Notes under the pieces: model-generated
Databases searched by the model: none
Seen by the model: the letters and a program-made list of their open reading frames with translations, nothing else
Told to the model about the DNA's origin: nothing
Program-made: the position numbers and the translations under genes
Shown here: positions 1-8,395 of the stretch, one piece after another
Layout: each line of letters begins with the position of its first letter
Position numbering within the stretch: position 1 is the first letter of the stretch
NCBI GenBank assembly: GCA_905198575.1
Contig: CAJKDC010000001.1
Span: 47,770 to 111,769, forward strand
DNA from: an uncultured Bacteroides sp.
GTDB taxonomy: Bacteria; Bacteroidota; Bacteroidia; Bacteroidales; Bacteroidaceae
Direction of reading: 5' to 3'
Length of the DNA: 64,000 nucleotides

Positions 1-1748
1 AACGAACTCTAAATATCACAATACTCCCACCAATTTGGCTGACTTGGTGGGCTATCTCGTTATACATTTTAATCAACATTGCGATTATTGTAGGAGTGAT
101 TCGCTATCTCATTATTGCCAAAGAACGAAAAAATTCATTGGACAAAATACAGTTCTTTAAAAATACAGCTCATGACATACGTACTCCTCTTACACTTATC
201 AAAGCGCCACTCAGTGAAATCCAAAGGACAGAAAATCTTTCGGATAATGGAAAACGTAATCTGGCTTTAGCTATACAAAATGCTGATAATTTAAATGAAT
301 TATCGACTAACTTAATAAATTTTGAAAAAGAAGAACTATATACAGAAACACTGTGGGTAAATAAATTCGACCTGAACAAATATGTTCGTGCATACATTGA
401 GCCTTATAAAGATTTTGCATCTCAAAAAGGTCTATCACTTGTATTCAAAACAACCCTGACCGAAAAATTAGAAGTTTGGATTGACAAGAATAAAATGGAC
501 TCTATTCTCAGAAACCTGCTTACGAACGCCATGAAATATACTCCAGTCAATGGAGTCATAACTGTTGAAACAGGAAAAGACAAAAACTTTTGGACCATTC
601 AGATTAGCGATACAGGTATGGGAATTTCTGAAAAGGACCAGAAACGTATGTTCAAAGTTATGTTCAGAGGTAAAAATGCTATCAACCAGCAAACAACCGG
701 ATGTGGTATTGGAATGTTATTGACAGCTCGCCTCATCAGGAACCATGAAGGAAAAATATCACTTAAAAGTAAAGAAAATGAAGGAACTACTTTCTTCTTG
801 ACTTTCCCAATCGACAGTAAGCGTTACCAGCATACAGCACTGGAACACGACTTGGTAGAGAAAAAGGATCTATCAGAATGGGCATCCAATATTATACGTA
901 CTTCACTGGAGAACGAAAGTGAACAAGATAAACAGGCTTCTACAGAAAACAAATATACAATTCTTATTGTAGAAGACAATGTAGAATTAAGCCGGTTCCT
1001 GACCCAAATGCTTTCCAGAGAGTACAACGTAGAAACTGCAGAAAATGGACAGGAAGGAATCAAAGCCATTAAGAAAAATCAGCCTGATATTATCATCTCA
1101 GACATAATGATGCCTGTCATGGATGGTGATAAGATGTGTGAACAAATAAAATCAAACATCGCAACCAGCCATATTCCAGTTATCTTACTGACAGCTCTGG
1201 ACGACAAAGAAAACATTATTAAAGGATTGAAAAATAAAGCAGATCTTTATATAACTAAGCCATTTGATATAGAAGTTCTAAAAGCCAATATTTCCAACTT
1301 ATTGGAAAATAGGGAACGGATAAAAAAATTCTTTGCTACAGGTGAAATTAAAACAATTACCAAAGATGACGCCATACAGATGGCTGCTATGGAAATGGTT
1401 TCTACCCTGGACAATGAATTCATCCAAAAGGTAACAGACTCCATTCAAAGGAATCTTACGAACAATCTTACTGTAGATACAATTTGTGCAGAATTAAATA
1501 TGAGCCGAAGTAGCTTCTACAATAAGATAAAAGCATTATCGGGTATGGCACCTGCTGATTTTGTGAGACAAATAAAAATGAATGAAGCAAGCATTCTATT
1601 AAAAACAAAACGCTACTCTGTTTCAGAAGTCGCAGAAAAACTTGGATTTGCCGATCCTAAATATTTCACAGACGTATTTAAGAAGTATTATAATATGTCT
1701 CCTACAGCCTACATGAAACTGCAGGAACAAGAAAAAGACAAAGAATAA
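1..1748 (+). CDS. Hybrid two-component system regulator (HTCS), 5' end outside window
   Basis: The frame is open from base 3, so the gene begins upstream and the GTG at 96 is not its start. The visible part opens with the end of a periplasmic sensor and one membrane segment (WLTWWAISLYILINIAIIVG, bases 36-95). A HisKA domain follows, with the phospho-accepting His at 171-173 (motif NTAHDIRTPL), then an HATPase domain with N-box LRNLLTNAMKY and G-boxes DTGMGIS and GCGIGM. Next is a receiver domain (ILIVEDN) whose phospho-accepting Asp is at 1101-1103 (SDIMMPVMDG), and a C-terminal AraC-type double HTH ending near SPTAYM. This one-protein sensor, kinase, receiver and DNA-binding layout is characteristic of Bacteroides HTCS that control polysaccharide loci. 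Its target lies outside the window or is unknown: the genes just downstream are transporters, not glycan genes. Confidence 0.95.
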   Translation, partial: RTLNITILPPIWLTWWAISLYILINIAIIVGVIRYLIIAKERKNSLDKIQFFKNTAHDIRTPLTLIKAPLSEIQRTENLSDNGKRNLALAIQNADNLNELSTNLINFEKEELYTETLWVNKFDLNKYVRAYIEPYKDFASQKGLSLVFKTTLTEKLEVWIDKNKMDSILRNLLTNAMKYTPVNGVITVETGKDKNFWTIQISDTGMGISEKDQKRMFKVMFRGKNAINQQTTGCGIGMLLTARLIRNHEGKISLKSKENEGTTFFLTFPIDSKRYQHTALEHDLVEKKDLSEWASNIIRTSLENESEQDKQASTENKYTILIVEDNVELSRFLTQMLSREYNVETAENGQEGIKAIKKNQPDIIISDIMMPVMDGDKMCEQIKSNIATSHIPVILLTALDDKENIIKGLKNKADLYITKPFDIEVLKANISNLLENRERIKKFFATGEIKTITKDDAIQMAAMEMVSTLDNEFIQKVTDSIQRNLTNNLTVDTICAELNMSRSSFYNKIKALSGMAPADFVRQIKMNEASILLKTKRYSVSEVAEKLGFADPKYFTDVFKKYYNMSPTAYMKLQEQEKDKE

Positions 1749-1750
1749 AG

Positions 1751-2302
1751 ATGGATTTCTATTTAAGAGCATTTTTAATTTTTTTCCGAATCGGTATCTT
1801 CACCATAGGTGGAGGGTATGCCATGATTCCATTAATTGAAAGTGAGTTAGTTGAAAAAAGGAAATGGCTTAAAAAGGCTGAATTCCTGGACCTGATGGCA
1901 GTTGCACAAACTGTACCTGGTATTTTTGCCGTAAATATTGCTATTTTCATCGGCTATAAACTGAAAAAATTCAAAGGTGCACTGACGATGGCTTTAGGAA
2001 CCATAATGCCTTCTTTCATAATCATGCTGGCCATCGCTCTATTCTTTCAACAATTTGCTCATTTACATAGTGTTGAGGCTATTTTTAAAGGAATACGTCC
2101 TGCAGTTGTTGCCCTAATTGCCGCTCCGACATTCAAGATGGCTAAAACAACTCAAATAAACCGGTATAACATCTGGATACCTGTATTTTCTGCACTACTA
2201 ATATGGTTACTTGGAGTATCTCCTGTATACATTATTATTTTAGCAGGAGTCGGTGGTTACATCTACGGGAAATATACAAACAAAAAAAATGAACAGAAAT
2301 GA
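1751..2302 (+). CDS. Chromate transporter family protein, first half-size subunit
   Basis: A 183-residue hydrophobic protein with the signature of one chromate-transporter (CHR) domain: FFRIGIFTIGGGYAMIPLIE near the N-terminus, then MAVAQTVPGIFAVNIAIFIG and a GIRPAVVALI segment near residue 117. Full-length ChrA has two such domains in one chain of about 400 residues. Here each half is a separate gene, the short-chain arrangement in which two subunits pair. The start lies two bases after the HTCS stop codon, and the 3' end overlaps the next gene by ATGA, so the genes are probably co-transcribed and translationally coupled. The substrate is assumed from family membership. In gut anaerobes the true anion is not established, so chromate itself is only a family label. 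Confidence 0.9.
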   Translation: MDFYLRAFLIFFRIGIFTIGGGYAMIPLIESELVEKRKWLKKAEFLDLMAVAQTVPGIFAVNIAIFIGYKLKKFKGALTMALGTIMPSFIIMLAIALFFQQFAHLHSVEAIFKGIRPAVVALIAAPTFKMAKTTQINRYNIWIPVFSALLIWLLGVSPVYIIILAGVGGYIYGKYTNKKNEQK

Positions 2303-2865
2303 TATTCTTACAATTATTTTATACGTTTTTTAAAATAGGCCTCTTTGGATTTGGAGGAGGATATGCCATGCTTTCCTTAATACAAGGCGAAGTGGTAACC
2401 AGACATGAATGGCTGACAACACGAGAATTTACCGATGTAGTTGCTCTCAGCCAGATGACTCCCGGACCTATCGGAATAAACTCGGCAACTTATGTAGGGT
2501 ATACTTCCATTATCAATGCTGGCTATTCATCTACAATGGCTATACTGGGTTCAGTTGTTGCCACCCTTGCTGTAGTTCTTCCATCTTTTATATTGATGAT
2601 AACAATCAGCAAATTCTTTCTGAAATATCAAAAACATCCGGCAATAGAAACTGTATTCAAAGGATTAAGACCAGCAGTAGTAGGACTACTGGCTGCAGCA
2701 GCCCTAGTACTGATGAATGAAGAAAACTTTGGTTCGGATAACAAACAGATTTTAATCAGTATAATTCTTTTTATTGCTACATTCATATGTAGCTACAAGT
2801 TTAAAAAGAATCCTATACTGCTCATTATTATCAGTGGTATTATCGGTTTCTTAGTTTATAATTGA
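2299..2865 (+). CDS. Chromate transporter family protein, second half-size subunit
   Basis: A 188-residue membrane protein homologous in layout to the preceding gene: FFKIGLFGFGGGYAMLSLI, then ALSQMTPGPIGINSATYVGY and GLRPAVVGLLAAAALVLM. The TPGP motif and the repeated GGGYAM motif are hallmarks of the CHR family. Its ATG sits inside the preceding stop region (ATGA overlap), which points to translational coupling and a heteromeric transporter with the first half. The last ten bases overlap, tail to tail, the patatin-like gene on the other strand. The substrate is inferred only from the family. Confidence 0.9.
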   Translation: MIFLQLFYTFFKIGLFGFGGGYAMLSLIQGEVVTRHEWLTTREFTDVVALSQMTPGPIGINSATYVGYTSIINAGYSSTMAILGSVVATLAVVLPSFILMITISKFFLKYQKHPAIETVFKGLRPAVVGLLAAAALVLMNEENFGSDNKQILISIILFIATFICSYKFKKNPILLIIISGIIGFLVYN

Positions 2866-3695
2866 GCACAAATATTTCCGGCACAAGAATATCCTTCATT
2901 ATACAAGTCATACAAACGGCCTGTATCCTTTTCCATGCGCGTTACTTGCATAGGTTTTTCAGGCCGTATAACCAATATCTTACCGGCTTCTTCCAACTGT
3001 TCTACCAGTTCAAGTTGCTGGTTATAGACCCGACAGCGCCTGCTCAAAACAACTCTTAACCGAGGATATCTCTTATAAATAAAGTGGGGAACCCGGATGT
3101 CTTTTTCCGATTTACGGAATCCTTTATTACGAGTAAGCACTACAATATTCCGCGAATACCCCTGTTGCATAGCTCTCAATACTGGAATAGAGTCTACTAT
3201 TCCACCATCCAGCATCGGTATCCCGTCAACATATGTAATCGGGCAAACATAAGGAAGACTACTGGATGCTTTGGCTATAGCTATTACACGCTCCTTATCC
3301 TCTTTTTCCTCCAAATAACAAGGATGCCCCGTTACACAATTGGTCGTAACCATTTCGAAACGAGCAGGATTTTTGCGATATGCCTCGTAGTCATATGGAA
3401 GAATTTCTTCCGGGAAATGATTATAAAGCAAATCCTGATCTAAAATACTATGCTGAGACCATAAATATTTTAAACCTATATACTTGTATTTGTCCAGAAG
3501 GTCAATATTACTGTACTTTGCCCTGCCTCTCTGACCAGACATGTACGACAAGCCATTACAAGCTCCTGCTGAGACTCCGACTATATATGGAAAATGGATG
3601 CCATGATCCATGAAATAATCAAGAACGCCACACGTAAAAACGCCACGCATGCCTCCTCCTTCTAGAACTAGTCCCATTTGCAAATTCTTTTCCAT
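2856..3695 (-). CDS. Patatin-like phospholipase family protein
   Basis: A 279-residue protein with the complete patatin catalytic machinery: the oxyanion-hole loop LEGGGMRG (residues 11-18), the nucleophile elbow GVSAG with Ser42, and the catalytic Asp in MLDGGIVDSIP. These make a Ser-Asp dyad lipid acyl hydrolase. No signal peptide is seen and the length fits the bacterial YjjU/RssA-type cytosolic group. It is monocistronic on the minus strand and converges with the second chromate-transporter gene with a 10-base overlap. A TAACTTTG box about 50 bases upstream is a candidate promoter. The natural lipid substrate is not predictable from sequence. Confidence 0.92.
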   Translation of the reverse strand: MEKNLQMGLVLEGGGMRGVFTCGVLDYFMDHGIHFPYIVGVSAGACNGLSYMSGQRGRAKYSNIDLLDKYKYIGLKYLWSQHSILDQDLLYNHFPEEILPYDYEAYRKNPARFEMVTTNCVTGHPCYLEEKEDKERVIAIAKASSSLPYVCPITYVDGIPMLDGGIVDSIPVLRAMQQGYSRNIVVLTRNKGFRKSEKDIRVPHFIYKRYPRLRVVLSRRCRVYNQQLELVEQLEEAGKILVIRPEKPMQVTRMEKDTGRLYDLYNEGYSCAGNICAQL

Positions 3696-3741
3696 ACTGC
3701 AAATTATAATATTTAACCAATAAATCGCCCTTTGACTTTTC

Positions 3742-3749
3742 CAAAGTTA
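3742..3749 (-). promoter_or_regulatory. Candidate -7 box for the patatin-like gene
   Basis: The minus strand reads TAACTTTG, matching the Bacteroides sigma-ABfr -7 consensus TAnnTTTG, about 47 bases before the start codon. No clear TTTG is seen at the -33 spacing, so support is partial. Confidence 0.4.
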
Positions 3750-3802
3750 TAAAATTTCGGAATAATATACATAAAAATAGAGAAGCATTATGAATAAATT
3801 AC

Positions 3803-3810
3803 TAATTTTG
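3803..3810 (+). promoter_or_regulatory. Candidate -7 box for aminopeptidase P
   Basis: TAATTTTG matches TAnnTTTG and lies 40 bases before the ATG at 3850. A -33 TTTG is not evident. Confidence 0.4.
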
Positions 3811-3849
3811 TGAATTAAGAAATATTATTCATACTAATTTTTCAGTATC

Positions 3850-5238
3850 ATGTTTGATCCTTTAATATATCAAAATCGACGTAAAGCGTTGAGAGGTAAA
3901 ATCCAAGAAGGAATAATTCTTATTTTAGGGAATAATGAAGCTCCCAGTAATTATCCAGACAACACATATAAATACAGACAAGACAGCTCTTTCCTGTATT
4001 TCTTCGGCCATTCTCACCCCGGATACGCAGGTATCTTGGATGTAGACGAGGGAGAAGATTACTTTTTCGGTAATGATGTGGATATGGATGACATCATCTG
4101 GATGGGGCCACAACCTAGTGTCAAAGATTTAGCCACAAGAGTAGGCATATCTCAAAGCTATCCATTAGCTCATCTTAAAACTGTCATTAGTCAGGCTTTG
4201 GCAAAAGGAAGAAAAATTCATTTCCTTCCTCCATACCGTTATGATAATATGCTGTTTTTGGAAGAGCTTACAGGTATACGTGCCAGCATGACAAAACAGT
4301 ATGCCTCTAAAGAATTGATTCAGGCTGTTGTTTCATTACGTTCAGTAAAGGAACCTTGCGAAATCGAAGAAATTGACAAAGCATGCAACATTGGTTATAA
4401 AATGCATACTGCAGCCATGCTGTTATGTAAGCCAGGTACTAAAGAACAGTACATTGCCGGTGTATTGGATGGCATCGCATCGTCATACGGAACAATGCCT
4501 TCGTTTGCTACGATTCTTACACAGAATGGTCAGACATTGCATAACCATGACCATAGTAATATCTTAGAGGCAGGAAGACTTATGCTGACGGATGCCGGTG
4601 CAGAAAGTATCACCAATTATTGTTCTGACCACACACGTACAATTCCTGTTGGCGGTAAATTTACTAACAGACAAAAAGATATTTACTCGATTGTCTTAGC
4701 TTGTCATGACCATGCATTGGAATTGGCTCGTCCGGGAATCACATACCGTTCCGTTCATCTGGATGTCTGCAAAGTTCTTGCTCAAGGTCTTAAAGATTTG
4801 GGCCTGATGAAAGGAAACGTAGACGAAGCAGTAGCAGCCGGAGCACATGCATTATTCATGCCCCACGGTCTTGGACACATGATGGGACTTGATGTACACG
4901 ATATGGAAGACTTGGGCCAATGCTATGTGGGATACGACGAAGAAACACGTCCTTCTACACAATTCGGTCTGGCTTCATTACGCATGGGAAGAAAACTGCA
5001 GGAAGGATTTGTCATCACAGACGAACCGGGTTGCTACTTTATCCCTGCTCTGATTGACAAATGGAAAGCAGAAAAAATGCATACAGATTTCTTGAATTAC
5101 GATGAAATAGAAAAATTCAAGGACTTCGGAGGTATCAGACTCGAAGACGATATTCTGATAACTCCCGATGGTTCACGTTTCACCGGGGAAAAGAGAATTC
5201 CTATTACAATCCAGGAAATTGAAACAATCATGGAATAA
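3850..5238 (+). CDS. pepP: Aminopeptidase P family (Xaa-Pro aminopeptidase)
   Basis: A 462-residue cytosolic metallopeptidase that removes an N-terminal residue preceding proline. The first ~135 residues form the AMP_N domain (FLYFFGHSHPGYAGIL). The rest is a pita-bread M24 domain with all five metal ligands visible: Asp in LTDAGAES, Asp in CSDHTRTIPVGG, His in PHGLGHMMGLDVHD, Glu in ITDEPGCYF and Glu in GIRLEDDIL. Length and motif order match bacterial PepP. It is followed 35 bases later, in the same direction, by a secreted cysteine peptidase, so the two peptidases may share a transcript that ends at the hairpin at 6496-6538. Confidence 0.95.
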   Translation: MFDPLIYQNRRKALRGKIQEGIILILGNNEAPSNYPDNTYKYRQDSSFLYFFGHSHPGYAGILDVDEGEDYFFGNDVDMDDIIWMGPQPSVKDLATRVGISQSYPLAHLKTVISQALAKGRKIHFLPPYRYDNMLFLEELTGIRASMTKQYASKELIQAVVSLRSVKEPCEIEEIDKACNIGYKMHTAAMLLCKPGTKEQYIAGVLDGIASSYGTMPSFATILTQNGQTLHNHDHSNILEAGRLMLTDAGAESITNYCSDHTRTIPVGGKFTNRQKDIYSIVLACHDHALELARPGITYRSVHLDVCKVLAQGLKDLGLMKGNVDEAVAAGAHALFMPHGLGHMMGLDVHDMEDLGQCYVGYDEETRPSTQFGLASLRMGRKLQEGFVITDEPGCYFIPALIDKWKAEKMHTDFLNYDEIEKFKDFGGIRLEDDILITPDGSRFTGEKRIPITIQEIETIME

Positions 5239-5273
5239 ATAACTTTAAGTACTAACCTTATAAAAACATCAAA

Positions 5274-6467
5274 ATGAACAAATTAGTAGCACTTGCTGCA
5301 GTGGGACTCTGCTTAGCAGGTACATTGAATGCCAAAAATCCTAAGAAAACCCAAGAAGAAGATTTTGTGTTTACTACAGTAAAAGAAAATCCTATTACAT
5401 CCATTAAGAACCAGAACCGTTCAAGTACATGTTGGTCTTTCTCATCATTGGGATATTTGGAATCAGAACTTTTGCGTTTGGGTAAAGGTGAATTCGACCT
5501 TTCTGAAATGTTTGTAGTTCACAAAACAATGGAAGACAGAGCAGTTAATTATGTAAGATATCACGGTGACAGCTCTTTCTCTCCGGGCGGAAGTTTCTAT
5601 GATATCGTTTACTGCTATAAAAACTATGGTATGGTTCCTCAGGAAGCTATGCCGGGAATTATGTATGGTGAAGAACTTCCTGTTCACAACGAATTGGATG
5701 CTGTAGCTGGCGGTTACGTTAATGCCATTGCTAAAAGCAGTTCTAAGAAACTGACTAACGTATGGAAAAAAGGATTAAGTGCTATTTATGACACTTATCT
5801 GGGAGAATGCCCTGCAGAATTCACCTATAAAGGAAAAACTTACTCTCCAAGAACTTTTGCAGACGAAGTTTTAGGCCTGAACATGGACGACTATGTTTCA
5901 CTGACTTCATATACACACCATCCGTTCTACACTCAGTTCAACATTGAAGTACAGGACAACTGGCGTAACAGCTTGTCATACAACTTACCTATCAATGAAC
6001 TGATGGAAGTTATGGATTATGCAGTTAAGAATGGCTATACTTTTGCATGGGGTGCCGATGTAAGTGAACAAGGATTTACACGTGACGGTATTGCCGTTTG
6101 TCCGGATGCAGAAAAAGGTGCCGAACTGACAGGTTCTGATATGGCTCACTGGTTGGGACTGAGTGCTAGCGACAAACGTAAAGAACTGACTAGCAAACCT
6201 CTTCCAGAAGTAGAAGTAACTCAGGAAATGCGTCAGGAAGCATTCGATAACTGGGAAACTACCGATGACCATGGAATGTTGATTTACGGTATTGCAAAAG
6301 ACCAGAATGGAAAAGAATACTTCATGGTGAAAAACTCATGGGGAGAAAGCGGTAAATACAAAGGTATCTGGTATGCATCAAAAGCTTTTGCTGCTTACAA
6401 AACTATGAATATCTTAATCCACAAAGACGCTATCCCTGCTGCAATCGCAAAAAAATTAGGTTTATAA
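5274..6467 (+). CDS. Secreted C1B (bleomycin hydrolase/PepC-like) cysteine peptidase
   Basis: A 397-residue papain-fold peptidase. A type I signal peptide (MNKLVALAAVGLCLAGTLNA) precedes the mature protein. The catalytic triad is visible as Cys53 in SSTCWSFSSLG, His in DDHGMLIYG and Asn in VKNSWGE, in the order and spacing of the C1B family. Classical PepC/bleomycin hydrolase is cytosolic and forms hexameric aminopeptidase rings. The signal peptide here puts this member in the periplasm or outside, a form common in Bacteroidetes. It follows pepP by 35 bases and is closed by a strong terminator. Whether it trims peptides as an aminopeptidase or has another role is not shown. Confidence 0.93.
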   Translation: MNKLVALAAVGLCLAGTLNAKNPKKTQEEDFVFTTVKENPITSIKNQNRSSTCWSFSSLGYLESELLRLGKGEFDLSEMFVVHKTMEDRAVNYVRYHGDSSFSPGGSFYDIVYCYKNYGMVPQEAMPGIMYGEELPVHNELDAVAGGYVNAIAKSSSKKLTNVWKKGLSAIYDTYLGECPAEFTYKGKTYSPRTFADEVLGLNMDDYVSLTSYTHHPFYTQFNIEVQDNWRNSLSYNLPINELMEVMDYAVKNGYTFAWGADVSEQGFTRDGIAVCPDAEKGAELTGSDMAHWLGLSASDKRKELTSKPLPEVEVTQEMRQEAFDNWETTDDHGMLIYGIAKDQNGKEYFMVKNSWGESGKYKGIWYASKAFAAYKTMNILIHKDAIPAAIAKKLGL

Positions 6468-6495
6468 TTCCAAATTAAACCGATTCTAAATAATT

Positions 6496-6539
6496 AAAGC
6501 GCCAGTTCTGCAAAAATATATGGCAGAACTGGCGCTTTT
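6496..6539 (+). terminator. Intrinsic terminator after the C1B peptidase
   Basis: A perfect 16-bp stem (6496-6511 pairing with 6523-6538) around an 11-base loop. The arms begin with A-run and end with T-run, so the structure may work in both directions. Confidence 0.85.
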
Positions 6540-6672
6540 ATGGTTTCTTTTTTCTAATTTTACAAATTGAACAAAACAAGCCTTGAACGATATTTACAAA
6601 GGCTTTTTAATTCTGAGCAGCCTGAATCAAGATTGCTCGACCTGAGATAGAAAAAAGAAAAAAAATATATAA

Positions 6673-8394
6673 ATGAATTACAAATGGAATTATCAACCTC
6701 CCACAGAAGAACAAAAGGAAGCAGCTAGAGCTCTTGCTAAAGAGATTGGTATAAGTCCTATCCTGTGCAAGCTATTGCTTGAAAGAGGTATAAAGACAGC
6801 AGCAGCAGCAAAGCGCTTTTTCCGCCCGCAGCTCAACGAGCTACACGACCCGTTCCTGATGAAAGACATGGATGTGGCTGTGGAACGCTTAAACAAAGCT
6901 ATGGGTAGAAAAGAACGCATTCTGGTGTATGGTGATTATGATGTGGACGGAACAACAGCGGTAACATTGGTCTATAAATTCCTCCAGCAGTTCTATTCTA
7001 ATATAGATTACTATATTCCAGACCGCTATAATGAGGGATATGGTGTTTCGGAGAAAGGTATTGATTATGCTTACGAAACTGGTGTTAAACTTATTATCGT
7101 ATTAGACTGTGGCATTAAGGCTATCGAAGAAATAGCATACGCCAAGGAAAAAGATATTGACTTCATTATCTGCGACCATCATGTACCCGATGAAGCACTA
7201 CCGGATGCAGTAGCAATACTGAATCCTAAAAGAGCAGATTCTACGTATCCATACGAACATCTGTCAGGGTGCGGTGTGGGCTTCAAACTCATGCAAGCCT
7301 TTGCCATAAATAATGGCATTGACTTCCATCAACTGACTCCCCTACTCGACTTGGTTGCGGTAAGTATTGCCTCAGACATTGTCCCCATCATGGGAGAAAA
7401 CAGAGTATTGGCATATCACGGTTTAAAGCAGTTGAATTCGAATCCCAGCGTCGGTCTGAAAGCAATCATCGATATTTGCGGTTTATCGGAGAAAGATATC
7501 AACATGAGTGATATCGTTTTCAAGATAGGTCCCCGAATCAATGCTTCCGGACGTATTCAAAACGGAAAAGAAGCTGTGGAATTGCTCACAGAAAAAGACT
7601 TCTCAACAGCACTGGAAAAAGCATCCCAGATAAACCAGTACAATGAAACGAGAAAAGATCTGGATAAAAGCATGACCGAAGAAGCTAATCGCATTGTAGA
7701 CAAACTGGATGGTTTGGCCAACAGAAGATCTATTGTAATCTATAATGCAGACTGGCACAAAGGAGTTATCGGGATCGTAGCTTCCAGACTGACAGAAATC
7801 TACTACCGACCGGCAGTAGTGCTCACACGTACAGACCAGTTGGCAACGGGTTCTGCACGCTCCGTTTCGGGTTTTGATGTGTATAAGGCAATTGAACATT
7901 GTCGGGATTTGCTGGAAAATTTCGGAGGTCACACATACGCGGCCGGCCTATCAATGAAAGTCGAAAACGTAGAAAAGTTCACCCAACGGTTTGAACAATA
8001 TGTTTCCGACCATATTTTACCGGAACAAACTAGTGCTACTATCGATATTGATGCTCAGTTGGACTTTAGAGATATTACTCCGAAGTTCTTCTCGGACTTG
8101 AAGAAATTCAACCCCTTCGGTCCGGACAACCACAAACCCGTATTCTGCACATTTAATGTGTACGACTATGGAACAAGCAAGGTGGTAGGACGCGATCAGG
8201 AGCATATCAAATTAGAGTTAGTCGACAATAAATCGAACAACGTCATGAATGGTATTGCATTCGGGCAAAGCTCTCAGGCTCGCTTTATCAAGACAAAGCA
8301 GTCTTTCAACATTTGCTATACGATAGAAGAAAATACCCATAAACGGGGAGAAACACAACTTCAAATAGAAGACATAAAACCCAGCAGAAGCTAA
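6673..8394 (+). CDS. recJ: Single-stranded-DNA-specific exonuclease RecJ
   Basis: A 573-residue DHH-family 5'-3' ssDNA exonuclease for recombination and repair. Motif I is YGDYDVDGTTA (Asp88, Asp90, Asp92) and the DHH motif is at residues 168-170 (ICDHHVPDE). The DHHA1 region follows with GSARSVSGFDVYKA and GGHTYAAGLS, then a C-terminal OB-like part (DIDAQLDFRDIT, FNPFGPDN). All catalytic residues are present and the length is typical. One base separates its stop from the recQ start, so the two are almost certainly one operon; RecJ degrading ends unwound by RecQ is a well known partnership in the RecF pathway. Confidence 0.96.
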   Translation: MNYKWNYQPPTEEQKEAARALAKEIGISPILCKLLLERGIKTAAAAKRFFRPQLNELHDPFLMKDMDVAVERLNKAMGRKERILVYGDYDVDGTTAVTLVYKFLQQFYSNIDYYIPDRYNEGYGVSEKGIDYAYETGVKLIIVLDCGIKAIEEIAYAKEKDIDFIICDHHVPDEALPDAVAILNPKRADSTYPYEHLSGCGVGFKLMQAFAINNGIDFHQLTPLLDLVAVSIASDIVPIMGENRVLAYHGLKQLNSNPSVGLKAIIDICGLSEKDINMSDIVFKIGPRINASGRIQNGKEAVELLTEKDFSTALEKASQINQYNETRKDLDKSMTEEANRIVDKLDGLANRRSIVIYNADWHKGVIGIVASRLTEIYYRPAVVLTRTDQLATGSARSVSGFDVYKAIEHCRDLLENFGGHTYAAGLSMKVENVEKFTQRFEQYVSDHILPEQTSATIDIDAQLDFRDITPKFFSDLKKFNPFGPDNHKPVFCTFNVYDYGTSKVVGRDQEHIKLELVDNKSNNVMNGIAFGQSSQARFIKTKQSFNICYTIEENTHKRGETQLQIEDIKPSRS

Positions 8395-8395
8395 A

